A stretch of DNA of 64,000 nt. Origin: Lewinellaceae bacterium. GTDB taxonomy: Bacteria; Bacteroidota; Bacteroidia; Chitinophagales; Saprospiraceae. A program made the translations under genes and the position numbers. Shown here piece by piece: positions 52,328-61,171 of the stretch. The notes under the pieces are model-generated. The model was not told where the DNA came from, ran no database searches, and worked only from the letters and a program-made list of their open reading frames with translations. Location of the stretch: assembly GCA_020636255.1 (NCBI GenBank), contig JACJYE010000016.1:1-64000 (forward strand), written 5' to 3'. Numbering within the stretch: position 1 is the first letter of the stretch; each line of letters starts with the position of its first letter.

Positions 52328-52927
52328 ATGAAAGCCTTCTGGAACGAGAGGTATAGCGAAACACAGTACGTCTACGGCAAAGCACCCAATGCTTTTTTCC
52401 GCGAACATGCCGGTAAACTGAAGCCAGGCCGTGCACTTTTTCCTATGGAAGGAGAAGGGCGGAATGCTGTTTACGCCGCCGGCCTGGGCTGGCAGGTGTC
52501 GTGTTTCGATTACAGCGATGCCGGTCGGAACAAAGCCCTGGCCCTGGCCCGGGAAGCCGGCGTTGCCATTGACTACCAGGTGAGCGACTTGCGGGATTAT
52601 CCTTTTGCCAGCCGGCCGGCAGTAGGCCTGGTGGGCCTGTTTTTTGCACATCAGCCACCCGGCGAACGCTTGTTCCTGCACCAGTCGTGTGTCGAAAGCC
52701 TGGAACCCGGCGGCCTGCTGATACTGGAAGCCTTCGCCAAAGGCCAGCTCGGATACCAGTCGGGAGGCCCCAGGCGCGAAGATATGCTCTTTAGCAGTGA
52801 AGAACTGCGCGCTGATTTCTCCGGCCTGCAAATACTGCTGCTGGAGGAAATGGAAACCACCCTGTCTGAAGGGCCTTACCACGTGGGCCCGGCCCGTGTG
52901 ATCCGATTGATAGGGAAAAAAAACTGA
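52328..52927 (+). CDS. SAM-dependent class I methyltransferase
   Basis: A 199-residue methyltransferase similar to the TehB/thiopurine type. MKAFWNERYSETQYVYGKAP is a usual opening. Motif I reads LFPMEGEGRNAVYAAGLGWQ, a degenerate form of the LDLGCGxGxxA glycine loop, followed by VSCFDYSDAGRNKALALA (acidic motif II), VSDLRDYPF and LEPGGLLILEAF (post-III). Related proteins methylate small molecules such as metalloids, thiols or tellurite. It follows the ArsR gene after 22 bp in the same direction. An upstream in-frame ATG would overlap the ArsR gene and has no similarity. Confidence 0.8.
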   Translation: MKAFWNERYSETQYVYGKAPNAFFREHAGKLKPGRALFPMEGEGRNAVYAAGLGWQVSCFDYSDAGRNKALALAREAGVAIDYQVSDLRDYPFASRPAVGLVGLFFAHQPPGERLFLHQSCVESLEPGGLLILEAFAKGQLGYQSGGPRREDMLFSSEELRADFSGLQILLLEEMETTLSEGPYHVGPARVIRLIGKKN

Positions 52928-52966
52928 ACCTTCACTTCAAACTAACCAGCCTAAAGTTTTACCGAC

Positions 52967-53359
52967 ATGAGTATCTTCAATAAGGGAAGCAAGCTCTATA
53001 GCATCTTTGGCCTGAAATGCCCTAAATGCCATGAAGAGAGCCTTTTCGAGACAGGCTCTTTCAGCATGCAGAAACCCTTCGACATGCGCCATGAATGCCC
53101 GAACTGCAAGCTCGACCTTATGCCGGAGCCGGGCTACTATTATGGCGCGATGTTCATCTCCTACATTTTTATGGGATGGTTCTGCATCGGCTTTGTCGCC
53201 CTTTTCCACTGGGGGCTGGGCTGGAGCACCGCCGCTTCCTTTGCCCTGCTGATCGCTTTCAACGTCGTGTTTTTCGTCTATATCTTCCGCCTGGCGCGCT
53301 CCATCTGGCTGAACATCAACTACAGATACGACCCCGCCAAAGCGAAGAGCGCCAAATAG
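52967..53359 (+). CDS. DUF983 membrane protein
   Basis: A 130-residue DUF983 protein. The N-terminal zinc-binding part (LKCPKCHEESLFETGSF and MRHECPNCKLDL, two CxxC pairs) is followed by two membrane helices (YGAMFISYIFMGWFCIGFVA and TAASFALLIAFNVVFFVYIF). The role is unknown; the family is common in Bacteroidota and alpha-proteobacteria, sometimes near cytochrome c oxidase genes. Here it lies between the methyltransferase and Crp genes, all in the same direction. Confidence 0.85.
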   Translation: MSIFNKGSKLYSIFGLKCPKCHEESLFETGSFSMQKPFDMRHECPNCKLDLMPEPGYYYGAMFISYIFMGWFCIGFVALFHWGLGWSTAASFALLIAFNVVFFVYIFRLARSIWLNINYRYDPAKAKSAK

Positions 53360-53415
53360 GGCGCCTGATTTCGGAGCCTACAAATCATTGAACACCTAAT
53401 CAAAAAAAGCCAGTC

Positions 53416-54063
53416 ATGCAGGAAATCAACCAGGAAATATTAGCACTTGTCCGAAAATACTATCCGCAGATCGCCGAGCGGGGGTTACAGGACGAGATCG
53501 CCAAAATGGGTAAGGTGATGCAGTTCAAAGCGGGCGAAGTGATCATGGATTTCGGCAGCTATGTCAAGCTCGTACCCCTCATCATTGAGGGCAGCATCAA
53601 GGTGTCGAGGGAAGACGAAGACGGCAACGAGCTCTTTTTGTATTACCTGCAACCCGGCGAGACCTGCTCGATGTCTTTCACCTGCTGTATGATGAATAAA
53701 AAAAGCGAGATCAGGACCATTGCCGAGGAAGACACCCTGATCATAGGGATCCCTACCCGTTTTATGGATGAGTGGATGGGGCGGTTCCAGAGCTGGAAAA
53801 ACTTCGTGATGACCTCTTACGACAACCGCATGCTGGAACTGGTGCGCACCATCGACAGTATCGCTTTTAAAAAAATGGACGAGCGCCTGTTGCAGTACCT
53901 CGAAAGAAAAGCGGAGGCCAACAAGTCCCGTACCCTCAACGCCACTCACCAGGAAATTGCCTATGACCTCAACGCTTCCCGCGAGGCCATTTCCCGCCTG
54001 CTGAAACAGTTGGAAAAGGACGGACTGGTAGAGCTGGGGCGCAACAGGATCGAATTGTTGTAA
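53416..54063 (+). CDS. Crp/Fnr-family regulator with Cys-rich effector domain
   Basis: A 215-residue Crp/Fnr protein. The cyclic-nucleotide-type barrel covers residues about 20-130, and a C-terminal HTH the rest (LNATHQEIAYDLNASREAIS, RLLKQLEKDGLVEL). No FNR-type Fe-S Cys set is present, but the barrel carries Cys84, Cys90 and Cys91 in GETCSMSFTCCMMNKK. A TCC pair of this kind is seen in Bacteroidota regulators near sulfur-oxidation genes, so thiol or persulfide sensing is plausible inference. Encoded just before SulP in the same direction. Confidence 0.85.
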   Translation: MQEINQEILALVRKYYPQIAERGLQDEIAKMGKVMQFKAGEVIMDFGSYVKLVPLIIEGSIKVSREDEDGNELFLYYLQPGETCSMSFTCCMMNKKSEIRTIAEEDTLIIGIPTRFMDEWMGRFQSWKNFVMTSYDNRMLELVRTIDSIAFKKMDERLLQYLERKAEANKSRTLNATHQEIAYDLNASREAISRLLKQLEKDGLVELGRNRIELL

Positions 54064-54135
54064 ACAACACTGTGACATGCATCACTGCCAGTCTGCCTTA
54101 AAGCGGGCACCTTTGCCCGTAAAAAAAGAATACCT

Positions 54136-55851
54136 ATGCGCCTCAAGCGTTTTTTACCCATACTGGGCTGGCTTCCCGCTTATCATTCGGAACAATTAAA
54201 AGGCGACCTGTCTGCCGGGCTTACCGTGGGCGTTATGCTCATTCCGCAGGGCATGGCCTATGCCATGATCGCAGGCTTGCCGCCTATTTACGGCTTGTAT
54301 GCCTCTACCATTCCCCTTATCCTGTACGCTATTTTTGGCACCTCGCGGCAGCTGGCGGTAGGGCCGGTGGCCATGGTATCACTGCTGACAGCGGCCGGCA
54401 TTGGAGGGATCGCACAGGCTGGTACGGAAACCTATGTAATGCTGGCCATCGCGCTGGCCTTGTTCGTAGGCCTCATCCAGTTCCTTCTGGGGGCTTTCCG
54501 GCTGGGCTTCCTGGTCAATTTCCTTTCCCATCCGGTGGTTAGCGGGTTCACCTCTGCGGCAGCGCTTATCATCGGCCTGTCGCAGCTCAAGCATCTGCTG
54601 GGCGTCGGGTTGGGGCGCAGCACCTACGTGCATGAAGTGCTGATCGAAGCGGCCCGGCGCATAGGGGAAACGAACCCTGCGGCCCTGGCCATCGGCCTGG
54701 CGGGCATCGCGCTGATCCTCGGCGTCAGGCGCATCAACAGGGCTATACCCGGGCCATTGCTGGCCGTCGTGTTCGGCATCCTGGCCGTCTGGGGGCTGGG
54801 CCTTACGGAGCATGGGGTAAAGATCGTGGGCGAAGTACCCAAAGGGCTGCCCTCACTGGCCATGCCCGAATTTTCCCTTGAAAACTTCAACACCCTACTG
54901 CCTATCGCACTGGCTATCTCGCTGGTGAGCTTTATGGAGAGCATCGCAGTGGCCAAAGCTATTCAGGCTAAACACAAGAACTACAAGGTGGATGCCAACC
55001 AGGAACTGATCGCACTGGGCATTGCCAATATCGGTGGGGCCTTCTTCCAGGCCTATCCCACGACCGGCGGTTTTTCCCGTACGGCCGTCAACGACCAGGC
55101 CGGCGCTAAAACGGGGATGGCTGCCATCATCAGCGCCCTGCTCATCGGCCTGACGCTGCTGTTCCTGACCCCGCTGTTCTATTACCTGCCCAATGCCATA
55201 CTGGCCTCCGTGATCATGGTGGCCGTTTTCGGGCTTATCGATATCAAAGAGGCCGTCCACCTGTGGCATGCCGACCGTTCCGACTTCTGGATGCTTATCG
55301 TTGCCTTTGTGGGCACCCTGGCGCTGGGCATTGAAGAAGGCATTCTCATCGGCGTGGCCCTTTCGCTGGGGCTTATCATCTTCCGCACCACCATGCCGCA
55401 CTTCGCCGTGCTGGGTAAGATACCGGGAAAACCCCTTTACAAGAACGTCAACCGCTTCGACGACCTGGAGACCCGCCCCGACATCCTGGTGATGCGCTTC
55501 GACGCGCGACTGTATTTCGCCAACGTGGCCTATTTTAAGGACAAGATCGAAGAGCAGCTGGAAAAGAAAGGCAAGGCCCTGAAGCTGTTCGTGCTGGACG
55601 CCAACAGCATCAACAGCGTCGACAGCAGCGGCATGCATGCCCTCGAGGATATCTACCAGCTATGCAAAACGCAGGGCGTAGAATTTTACCTGTCCAGCGT
55701 AAAAGGCCCGGTGCGCGACGCGCTCTCCAAAGGAGGGCTGGTCGACAAACTCGGCGAGCAGAAATTCTTCCTTCGCATACAGCACGCTGTCGATTCCTTC
55801 GATGAAAAGGAAGTGCCGCACTACGGCGATTATGTGCTGCAGACGAACTAG
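54136..55851 (+). CDS. SulP-family anion transporter with STAS domain
   Basis: A 571-residue SLC26/SulP protein. The N-terminal signature LPILGWLPAYHSEQLKGDLS, AGLTVGVMLIPQGMAYA, GLPPIYGLYASTIPLILYAI and the family block AYPTTGGFSRTAVNDQAGAK are all present. About 12 membrane segments are followed by a cytoplasmic STAS domain (about 445-560, LFVLDANSINSVDSSGMHAL). Members carry sulfate, bicarbonate or dicarboxylates; this sequence does not decide which. It follows the Crp-type gene by 72 bp, which may be its regulator. A converging gene ends 5 bp after the stop. Confidence 0.92.
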   Translation: MRLKRFLPILGWLPAYHSEQLKGDLSAGLTVGVMLIPQGMAYAMIAGLPPIYGLYASTIPLILYAIFGTSRQLAVGPVAMVSLLTAAGIGGIAQAGTETYVMLAIALALFVGLIQFLLGAFRLGFLVNFLSHPVVSGFTSAAALIIGLSQLKHLLGVGLGRSTYVHEVLIEAARRIGETNPAALAIGLAGIALILGVRRINRAIPGPLLAVVFGILAVWGLGLTEHGVKIVGEVPKGLPSLAMPEFSLENFNTLLPIALAISLVSFMESIAVAKAIQAKHKNYKVDANQELIALGIANIGGAFFQAYPTTGGFSRTAVNDQAGAKTGMAAIISALLIGLTLLFLTPLFYYLPNAILASVIMVAVFGLIDIKEAVHLWHADRSDFWMLIVAFVGTLALGIEEGILIGVALSLGLIIFRTTMPHFAVLGKIPGKPLYKNVNRFDDLETRPDILVMRFDARLYFANVAYFKDKIEEQLEKKGKALKLFVLDANSINSVDSSGMHALEDIYQLCKTQGVEFYLSSVKGPVRDALSKGGLVDKLGEQKFFLRIQHAVDSFDEKEVPHYGDYVLQTN

Positions 55852-55856
55852 GGTTA

Positions 55857-58274
55857 CTAAAGCACCTGCCGCCACTCCAGCTGCGCCTGCGCCCCATCTT
55901 CAGGTGACAGGAAGGTGCAATCGAAGTGCAGCTGGTGAGAGCCCTTGCTGAAGAAAAAGCTCCCGGAGGGCACAGCAACCTCCCGGAGCTTTTTCCAGTT
56001 GGCGGAATACACCGTAGCGGCCTGACCGCCTTTGTACCAGAGCACCTCGCCTTTGCCAAGCTGGATGGGGAGCTCGATGGTTTTGTAGTTGTCCACTTCC
56101 ATGCGAATATCCCGGATACCTGCGTTGTGGGCGGATAGGAGGAAGCTGGCGGGCTGGCCGTCCCGGGGGCTGTCGAACGAGAAAGTGGAATAGAGGGGCT
56201 CGCCGGGCTGCCGTACTTTGTACTCATGGTGGAAATGGGACACCTTCACTTCCCGTAGTACAGGCTGCCCATCGCTGCTTTTTCCCAGCTCAAACTCCTT
56301 GTTGATATCCTGCAGGCGCTCCTTCCATTCCTCCGGAAAAGCGTCTTCCATGCGCGCAGCTTCCCACTGCCCCAGGCGGGTAAGGATGGTATCGGCCAGT
56401 CCATTCTTCTGTAGCGCTTCCAGGTCCATCACAAAACCGTAACCGGCGTTGAATCCGGCGGAGCGGGCGAGCATCCATTCGGCGTCCTGGAGGGAGGTGG
56501 TTTCGCCGATCTGGAACCAGCCCAGCATAGCGGGCATGAGGTTGCGCCGGAAGTAAGCCTGGTTGGCCATGCGGTATTCCGTCTGGCTCTCACGGAAGCC
56601 GGCATACCAGGGCTCGCCCCAGTTCATGCGCGAATAGATGTGCCAGAAGTAGTGGCTCGTCCGGCTGGCGTCGATGATGAGGTGGGATCGCACTTCGTCG
56701 GACAGCGCCCCGTACCACCAGTTGGCATAAAGGATCTCTCCGTAGTTGCCCATACCCGTGGAGCGGTTGCCTTCGATCCCGTCAAAGGAAATCTGGTGCA
56801 GGCCGCAGTAATTGAACAGCTCCGCCAGCTTGCCGGCCATTTCCCGGCCCAGCGCCGGGCCGGTAAGGAACACCTTGTAGGCATGGTCTGCCAGCATCCT
56901 GGCCGTTTCGCCAGCGTCATGAGCCGTGGCGGCCGTGCCGAAGGCGCCGCGCTGGCAGTCCGTCAGCACCCAGGGCTCGCTGTCGCTGACGCCGCCGTAC
57001 CGGATCAGCTCTTCGCCCAGCTGTACGGTGCGGAGGTTGTTGTTGGTGAACTGGTTGAAAAAGCGCGGGCTGGCGATGGGGATCTCAGTAGCCGTGGCCG
57101 GGATACCCGCCGTAATGGCAGAAGCGCCCACCGCTGCCAGGCGCGGGTCGGGGGCGGGCGTCACGTATGGGTCGTTTGTGGTGATAAAGTTGGACAAGGT
57201 ATGCACGCCCAGGAAAATGCCGCTGTCGCGAGCCATCTGTGCGCACCGTTTCAGCCCCTCCCAACCGGAAGGGAAGGCTTTTTCGTCGAGCTCGAAATGC
57301 CCCCAGTTCCTGAACGGGCCGGGGTGGTAGAGGTACCTCAGCCCCGCCTTGCGGGTGACGGCAAGGGCCTGCCCGATGTTGCTTTCCGTGAAAGGCATGA
57401 TGAGGTAGGCTGCCGATGCCGTACGCGCCGTTTTCCCCCACTGGCCGTCAATCATGGGGTGGGGGAGGGATTCCGCTACTTCGATCTGCCCTATCGTAGC
57501 CAGCGTTTCTTCCCGTGGGCAGCCGAAGAGGGCGATGCGGGAGCCCTGCACACCGCCGTCGTCAAAAGGCGGGGCGCTGTAATAGGTGTGCTCCCAGTTC
57601 TCGATCACGCGCTCGCTGTTGCGGTTGCGGCAGTAGGCCTGCAGGTTGCAACCATATCCCGTCGGTTTGGCGGCCTCTACGCGGTACAGGACATACCGTT
57701 TGTCTTCGCTTTCTTTGAGGTCGGAATAATCGTCCTGGCTAAAGATGTCGATCTGGGGCATGCAGTCGTTCTCCTGCCAGGGGTAGCCGCCCAGGGTTTT
57801 CGGGTTCAGCGCCTGTATGCCCATGCTGAAATCGCTTTCCTGGGCTACGCCCACCGTTTCGCCTATCACGTCATCCATAGCCAGGGGGTATGGGCCCCAG
57901 ATGATAAGCTCTACCCCCGTTGTATCGCTGAGGGCGGCCAGCTCGAAGGCCAGGTGAGAGGATTTTTCATCCACTATTATTTTAGCCGACAGGCCTTGCG
58001 GGAACGACAGGGAAAGCAAGCCGTCCTGTTCCTGAAAGCTGAGGGCTTCGGGATACAGCAGTTCTCCATTATGCCGGATGGACAAAAGCGGAGCTATGGT
58101 GTCCTGGGCCAGATAGTCGTGCCCGCTGCGCAGATCCAGCAGGTGGGCCAGGTACCCCCGTTCATCCAGCTGCATTTCCAGGTTTTCGGTGGACAGCCGG
58201 ATGGTGGCCGGTTGGCGGCTACAGGCGGTGGCCAGGAAAATGGCCGGGAACAGGATCAGGAAGCAGTATTTCAT
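55857..58274 (-). CDS. Large lipoprotein, glycoside-hydrolase-like, family not recognised
   Basis: An 805-residue lipoprotein (FPAIFLATAC, good lipobox). The N-terminal about 250 residues are beta-rich (IRLSTENLEMQLDERGYLAH, a galactose-mutarotase-like super-sandwich start). The middle looks like a TIM barrel (LRYLYHPGPFRNWGHFELDE, GWEGLKRCAQMARDSGIFLG, HQISFDGIEGNRSTGMGNYG with acidic residues that could be catalytic, WAHIY-like aromatic strands). The C-terminus is a beta-sandwich (FHHEYKVRQPGEPLYSTFSF). The overall layout suggests a carbohydrate-active enzyme of the GH36/GH97-like clan; the family was not recognised. It lies between SulP and cydA, monocistronic. Confidence 0.6.
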   Translation of the reverse strand: MKYCFLILFPAIFLATACSRQPATIRLSTENLEMQLDERGYLAHLLDLRSGHDYLAQDTIAPLLSIRHNGELLYPEALSFQEQDGLLSLSFPQGLSAKIIVDEKSSHLAFELAALSDTTGVELIIWGPYPLAMDDVIGETVGVAQESDFSMGIQALNPKTLGGYPWQENDCMPQIDIFSQDDYSDLKESEDKRYVLYRVEAAKPTGYGCNLQAYCRNRNSERVIENWEHTYYSAPPFDDGGVQGSRIALFGCPREETLATIGQIEVAESLPHPMIDGQWGKTARTASAAYLIMPFTESNIGQALAVTRKAGLRYLYHPGPFRNWGHFELDEKAFPSGWEGLKRCAQMARDSGIFLGVHTLSNFITTNDPYVTPAPDPRLAAVGASAITAGIPATATEIPIASPRFFNQFTNNNLRTVQLGEELIRYGGVSDSEPWVLTDCQRGAFGTAATAHDAGETARMLADHAYKVFLTGPALGREMAGKLAELFNYCGLHQISFDGIEGNRSTGMGNYGEILYANWWYGALSDEVRSHLIIDASRTSHYFWHIYSRMNWGEPWYAGFRESQTEYRMANQAYFRRNLMPAMLGWFQIGETTSLQDAEWMLARSAGFNAGYGFVMDLEALQKNGLADTILTRLGQWEAARMEDAFPEEWKERLQDINKEFELGKSSDGQPVLREVKVSHFHHEYKVRQPGEPLYSTFSFDSPRDGQPASFLLSAHNAGIRDIRMEVDNYKTIELPIQLGKGEVLWYKGGQAATVYSANWKKLREVAVPSGSFFFSKGSHQLHFDCTFLSPEDGAQAQLEWRQVL

Positions 58275-58580
58275 TAAAAAAAGTGATTAGGGTCACGAAT
58301 AAAAAGTGTGGATTGCCTTAGCTTTGGCCAGGCTGTCAAAGATATGTAAAGTTGTGGGGCAATAGTAGCGTAACTATGGGCTGCAGCTATTATATGGCTG
58401 CATGGCTGCACGGTTTCACGGTTGGGAGTATCCTGGCTTAAAAACAATGAGGCAATGAGGCATGCTTGCCCTTCAGCGGCCTTCGCCTGATCACCGAAAC
58501 CGGCAACTTATTTTTTGAGGATTCCTGGGAAGACCCCAGGTTTCACAAGGAAAGGATAAAATACTGCAAAAGCCATTCAC
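58275..58580. other. Intergenic region between divergent genes, no gene seen
   Basis: A 306-bp gap between the lipoprotein gene and cydA. It holds a small hairpin 41 bases before cydA (CCTGGG and CCCAGG, 58524-58540), and direct repeats such as GCATGGCTGCACGG and ATGAGGCA. A clear TTTG/TAnnTTTG promoter was not found. The divergent promoters must be here. Confidence 0.5.
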
Positions 58581-59969
58581 ATGGATGTCGAAATATTATC
58601 CCGGATACAGTTTGCTTTCACCGTTTCCTTCCACTACATCTACCCGCCGCTCAGCATCGGCCTGGGGCTGCTGATGGTGCTGATGGAAGGCCTTTACCTG
58701 CGCACCGGCGACAAGCAATACGAGCAGATGGCGCGCTTCTGGACGAAGATCTTCGCCCTCACTTTCGGTATCGGCGTGGCTACCGGCATCGTGATGGAAT
58801 TCGAGTTCGGCACCAACTGGGCTACTTACTCCCGTTATGTCGGCGACGTTTTCGGCAGCGCGCTGGCCGCCGAAGGCATCTTCGCCTTTGCCCTGGAAAG
58901 CGGCTTTCTCGGCATCCTGCTCTTCGGCTGGAACAAGGTGAGCCCGCGGGTGCACTTCATCTCCACGCTGGGCGTCTGGTTCGGCTCCATGTTCAGCGCC
59001 GTCTGGATCGTGGTGGCCAACTCGTGGCAGCAGACGCCGGCGGGGTACCATATCGTCGGCGAGGGCCTCGATGCGCGCGCGGAGATCACCGATTTCTGGG
59101 CCATGGTGTTCAACCCTTCCAGCATCGACCGGCTGTTGCACGTCTGGGTAGGCGCCTTCCTGGCTGGCGCCTTTCTGGTGCTGAGCGTCCACGCTTATTA
59201 TCTGCTGCGGGGGCGGTATGTTGAGCTATCGCAAAAGGCCTTCCGGATCGCACTGGTAGTGGCCGCCGTCTTTTCGCTGAGCCAGTTGTTCACCGGCCAC
59301 CACTCGGCGGATGGCGTAGCTAAGAACCAGCCTGCCAAGCTGGCCGCCCTCGAAGGGCATTTCGACAGCCTGGCCGCTGCCGACATGTATGTCTTTGGGT
59401 GGGTAAATAAAGAGAAACAGCAAACGACGGGGCTGAAGGTGCCCGGCGGCTTGTCCTTCCTGGTGCATTACGACTTTGAGGCGCCGGTCCCTGGGCTGAA
59501 TGCCTTTCCGGAGAACGAACGCCCCACGGCCGTCAACGCCATTTTCCAGTTTTACCACCTCATGGTCGCGATCGGGCTTTTCCTCATCGCGCTGACGCTT
59601 TACGCCGTTTTTCAGTGGTGGCGAGGCAAGTTATTCAGGCAGCGCTGGCTGTTATGGGTATTCGTCTTTGCCGTACTATTGCCCAATATCGCCAACCAGT
59701 TGGGCTGGTTCGCCGCCGAAATGGGGCGGCAGCCCTGGGTGGTGTACGGCCTGCTGCGCACCAGCGACGCCCTCTCGGCTGCCGTTACCGCCAACCAGGT
59801 CGTTTTTTCCCTGATCCTGTTTGCCCTGATCTATACCCTGTTGTTCGCCTTGTTCCTCTATCTGCTGGATAAAAAGATCAAGGCTGGCCCGGAAAACAAG
59901 GAATTCATTCAGGAACGGCAACGGCAGGAAGGCATCGCAGAAGCTTTGAGAAGCAAACCCGGCCTATAA
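58581..59969 (+). CDS. cydA: Cytochrome bd ubiquinol oxidase subunit I (CydA)
   Basis: A 462-residue inner-membrane subunit that holds hemes b558, b595 and d and oxidises quinol at low oxygen. FAFTVSFHYIYPPLSIGLG carries the conserved axial His, and DRLLHVWVGAFL another. WFAAEMGRQPWVVYGLLRTSD is the hallmark stretch near the third ligand. The Q-loop (after FSLSQLFTGHHSADGVAKNQ) is short, as in the S-type subfamily. It is the first gene of cydAB, 23 bp before cydB; no cydX or cydDC is visible. Confidence 0.95.
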   Translation: MDVEILSRIQFAFTVSFHYIYPPLSIGLGLLMVLMEGLYLRTGDKQYEQMARFWTKIFALTFGIGVATGIVMEFEFGTNWATYSRYVGDVFGSALAAEGIFAFALESGFLGILLFGWNKVSPRVHFISTLGVWFGSMFSAVWIVVANSWQQTPAGYHIVGEGLDARAEITDFWAMVFNPSSIDRLLHVWVGAFLAGAFLVLSVHAYYLLRGRYVELSQKAFRIALVVAAVFSLSQLFTGHHSADGVAKNQPAKLAALEGHFDSLAAADMYVFGWVNKEKQQTTGLKVPGGLSFLVHYDFEAPVPGLNAFPENERPTAVNAIFQFYHLMVAIGLFLIALTLYAVFQWWRGKLFRQRWLLWVFVFAVLLPNIANQLGWFAAEMGRQPWVVYGLLRTSDALSAAVTANQVVFSLILFALIYTLLFALFLYLLDKKIKAGPENKEFIQERQRQEGIAEALRSKPGL

Positions 59970-59992
59970 ACCCTTAACCTCAACCACATACC

Positions 59993-61027
59993 ATGTCCAC
60001 ACTCTTCGGCATCGATTATCCAACCCTTTGGTTCTTAGTAGTAGGTGGCCTGTTCAGTGGTTACGCCATACTGGATGGGTTTGACCTGGGCGCCGGCGCC
60101 CTGCATTTGTTCTTTCGCAAGGAAGAAAGCCGCCGCATAGCCCTCAATGCCATCGGCCCGGTATGGGACGGCAACGAAGTTTGGCTGGTCATCGGCGGCG
60201 GCGCGCTTTTTGCGGGCTTTCCGGTGGTGTACGCTTCGCTCTTTTCCGGCATGTATATCCCTTTCATGCTGTTCCTCGCTTTCCTCATCTTCCGGGCGGT
60301 ATCCATCGAGTTTCGCAGCAAGGAGCCGATGCGGTGGTGGCGGCAGATGTGGGATGTCAGTTACAGCATCTCCAGCGCTACGCTGGCCCTGTTGCTGGGG
60401 GTAGTGCTGGGCAATGTGCTGTTGGGCATGAAGATCGGGCCGAGCCAGGAATACGAAGGCAACTGGCTGGAGTTTCTCAACCCTTATGCGCTGGTAGTGG
60501 GCCTCACGACGCTGGCCCTGTTCACCACGCACGGCGCCTTATACCTGCTAATGAAAACGGAAGGGCGGCTCTACGCCAAGCTCACTATTCTGGCGCGGCG
60601 GGCGCTGGGCTTTTTCCTCATCAGCTTTGCTGCAGCAACCGTTTATGCCCTCGTTTTTCTGCCCCACCTTACCGACCGCTTCCGGGAGATACCCTGGCTG
60701 TTTGTCGTGCCCTTGCTGGGTTTCCTGAGCATCGCCAACATACCGAGGCTGGTTTCCAGGCACAAATACCGCATGGCCTTCCTGTTCTCCAGCTTTACCA
60801 TGGCCTTCATGCTGCTTACGGTGGCCATCGAGCTCTACCCGGTGATCATCATTTCCACTATGGACGAGGCCTACAGCATCACGATCTACAACGCCGCTTC
60901 TTCCGACAAGTCGCTCGGCATTATGCTGACGATCGCGGCCATCGGCGCACCTTTGGTGCTGGCCTATACGGCCTTTGTGTTCTGGACCTTCCGCGGCAAG
61001 GTGAAGCTGGATGAGACGAGTTATTGA
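59993..61027 (+). CDS. cydB: Cytochrome bd oxidase subunit II (CydB)
   Basis: A 344-residue inner-membrane subunit that assembles with CydA. YAILDGFDLGAGALHLFF, GPVWDGNEVWLVIGGGALFA, FPVVYASLFSGMYIPFMLFL and FRSKEPMRWWRQMWD are the conserved segments; eight hydrophobic helices follow one another. The tail (FVFWTFRGKVKLDETSY) is complete. It forms an operon with cydA and ends 26 bp before a 60-bp palindromic repeat that separates it from the converging Arr gene. Confidence 0.95.
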   Translation: MSTLFGIDYPTLWFLVVGGLFSGYAILDGFDLGAGALHLFFRKEESRRIALNAIGPVWDGNEVWLVIGGGALFAGFPVVYASLFSGMYIPFMLFLAFLIFRAVSIEFRSKEPMRWWRQMWDVSYSISSATLALLLGVVLGNVLLGMKIGPSQEYEGNWLEFLNPYALVVGLTTLALFTTHGALYLLMKTEGRLYAKLTILARRALGFFLISFAAATVYALVFLPHLTDRFREIPWLFVVPLLGFLSIANIPRLVSRHKYRMAFLFSSFTMAFMLLTVAIELYPVIIISTMDEAYSITIYNAASSDKSLGIMLTIAAIGAPLVLAYTAFVFWTFRGKVKLDETSY

Positions 61028-61053
61028 ATGGCGTATTACTGTTTCACCACTCA

Positions 61054-61114
61054 TTAGAGCTTGTTTGGAGGCCAGCCTTTGCAGCTCAAAGGCTGGCCTC
61101 CAAACAAGCTCTAA
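61054..61114. repeat. Full 61-bp palindromic repeat between convergent genes
   Basis: TTAGAGCTTGTTTGGAGGCC plus AGCCTTTG and its complement, almost identical to the copy at 5319-5378 and also set between convergent genes (cydB and the TPR-Arr gene). Confidence 0.85.
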
Positions 61115-61171
61115 GCTAAAATAACGGTTTTGAGCCAAAATCCGTTTCAATCTATCCAATGTTGTCACCCA

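Noticed and set aside
56640..58277. A 545-codon plus-strand open frame opposite the 805-residue lipoprotein gene
   Set aside because: Its product has no recognisable domain and mirrors the lipoprotein codons; long antisense frames are expected at this GC content. The same holds for long shadows at 3529-4689, 11799-13220, 18435-19883, 38464-39690, 41252-42526 and 50690-51910.
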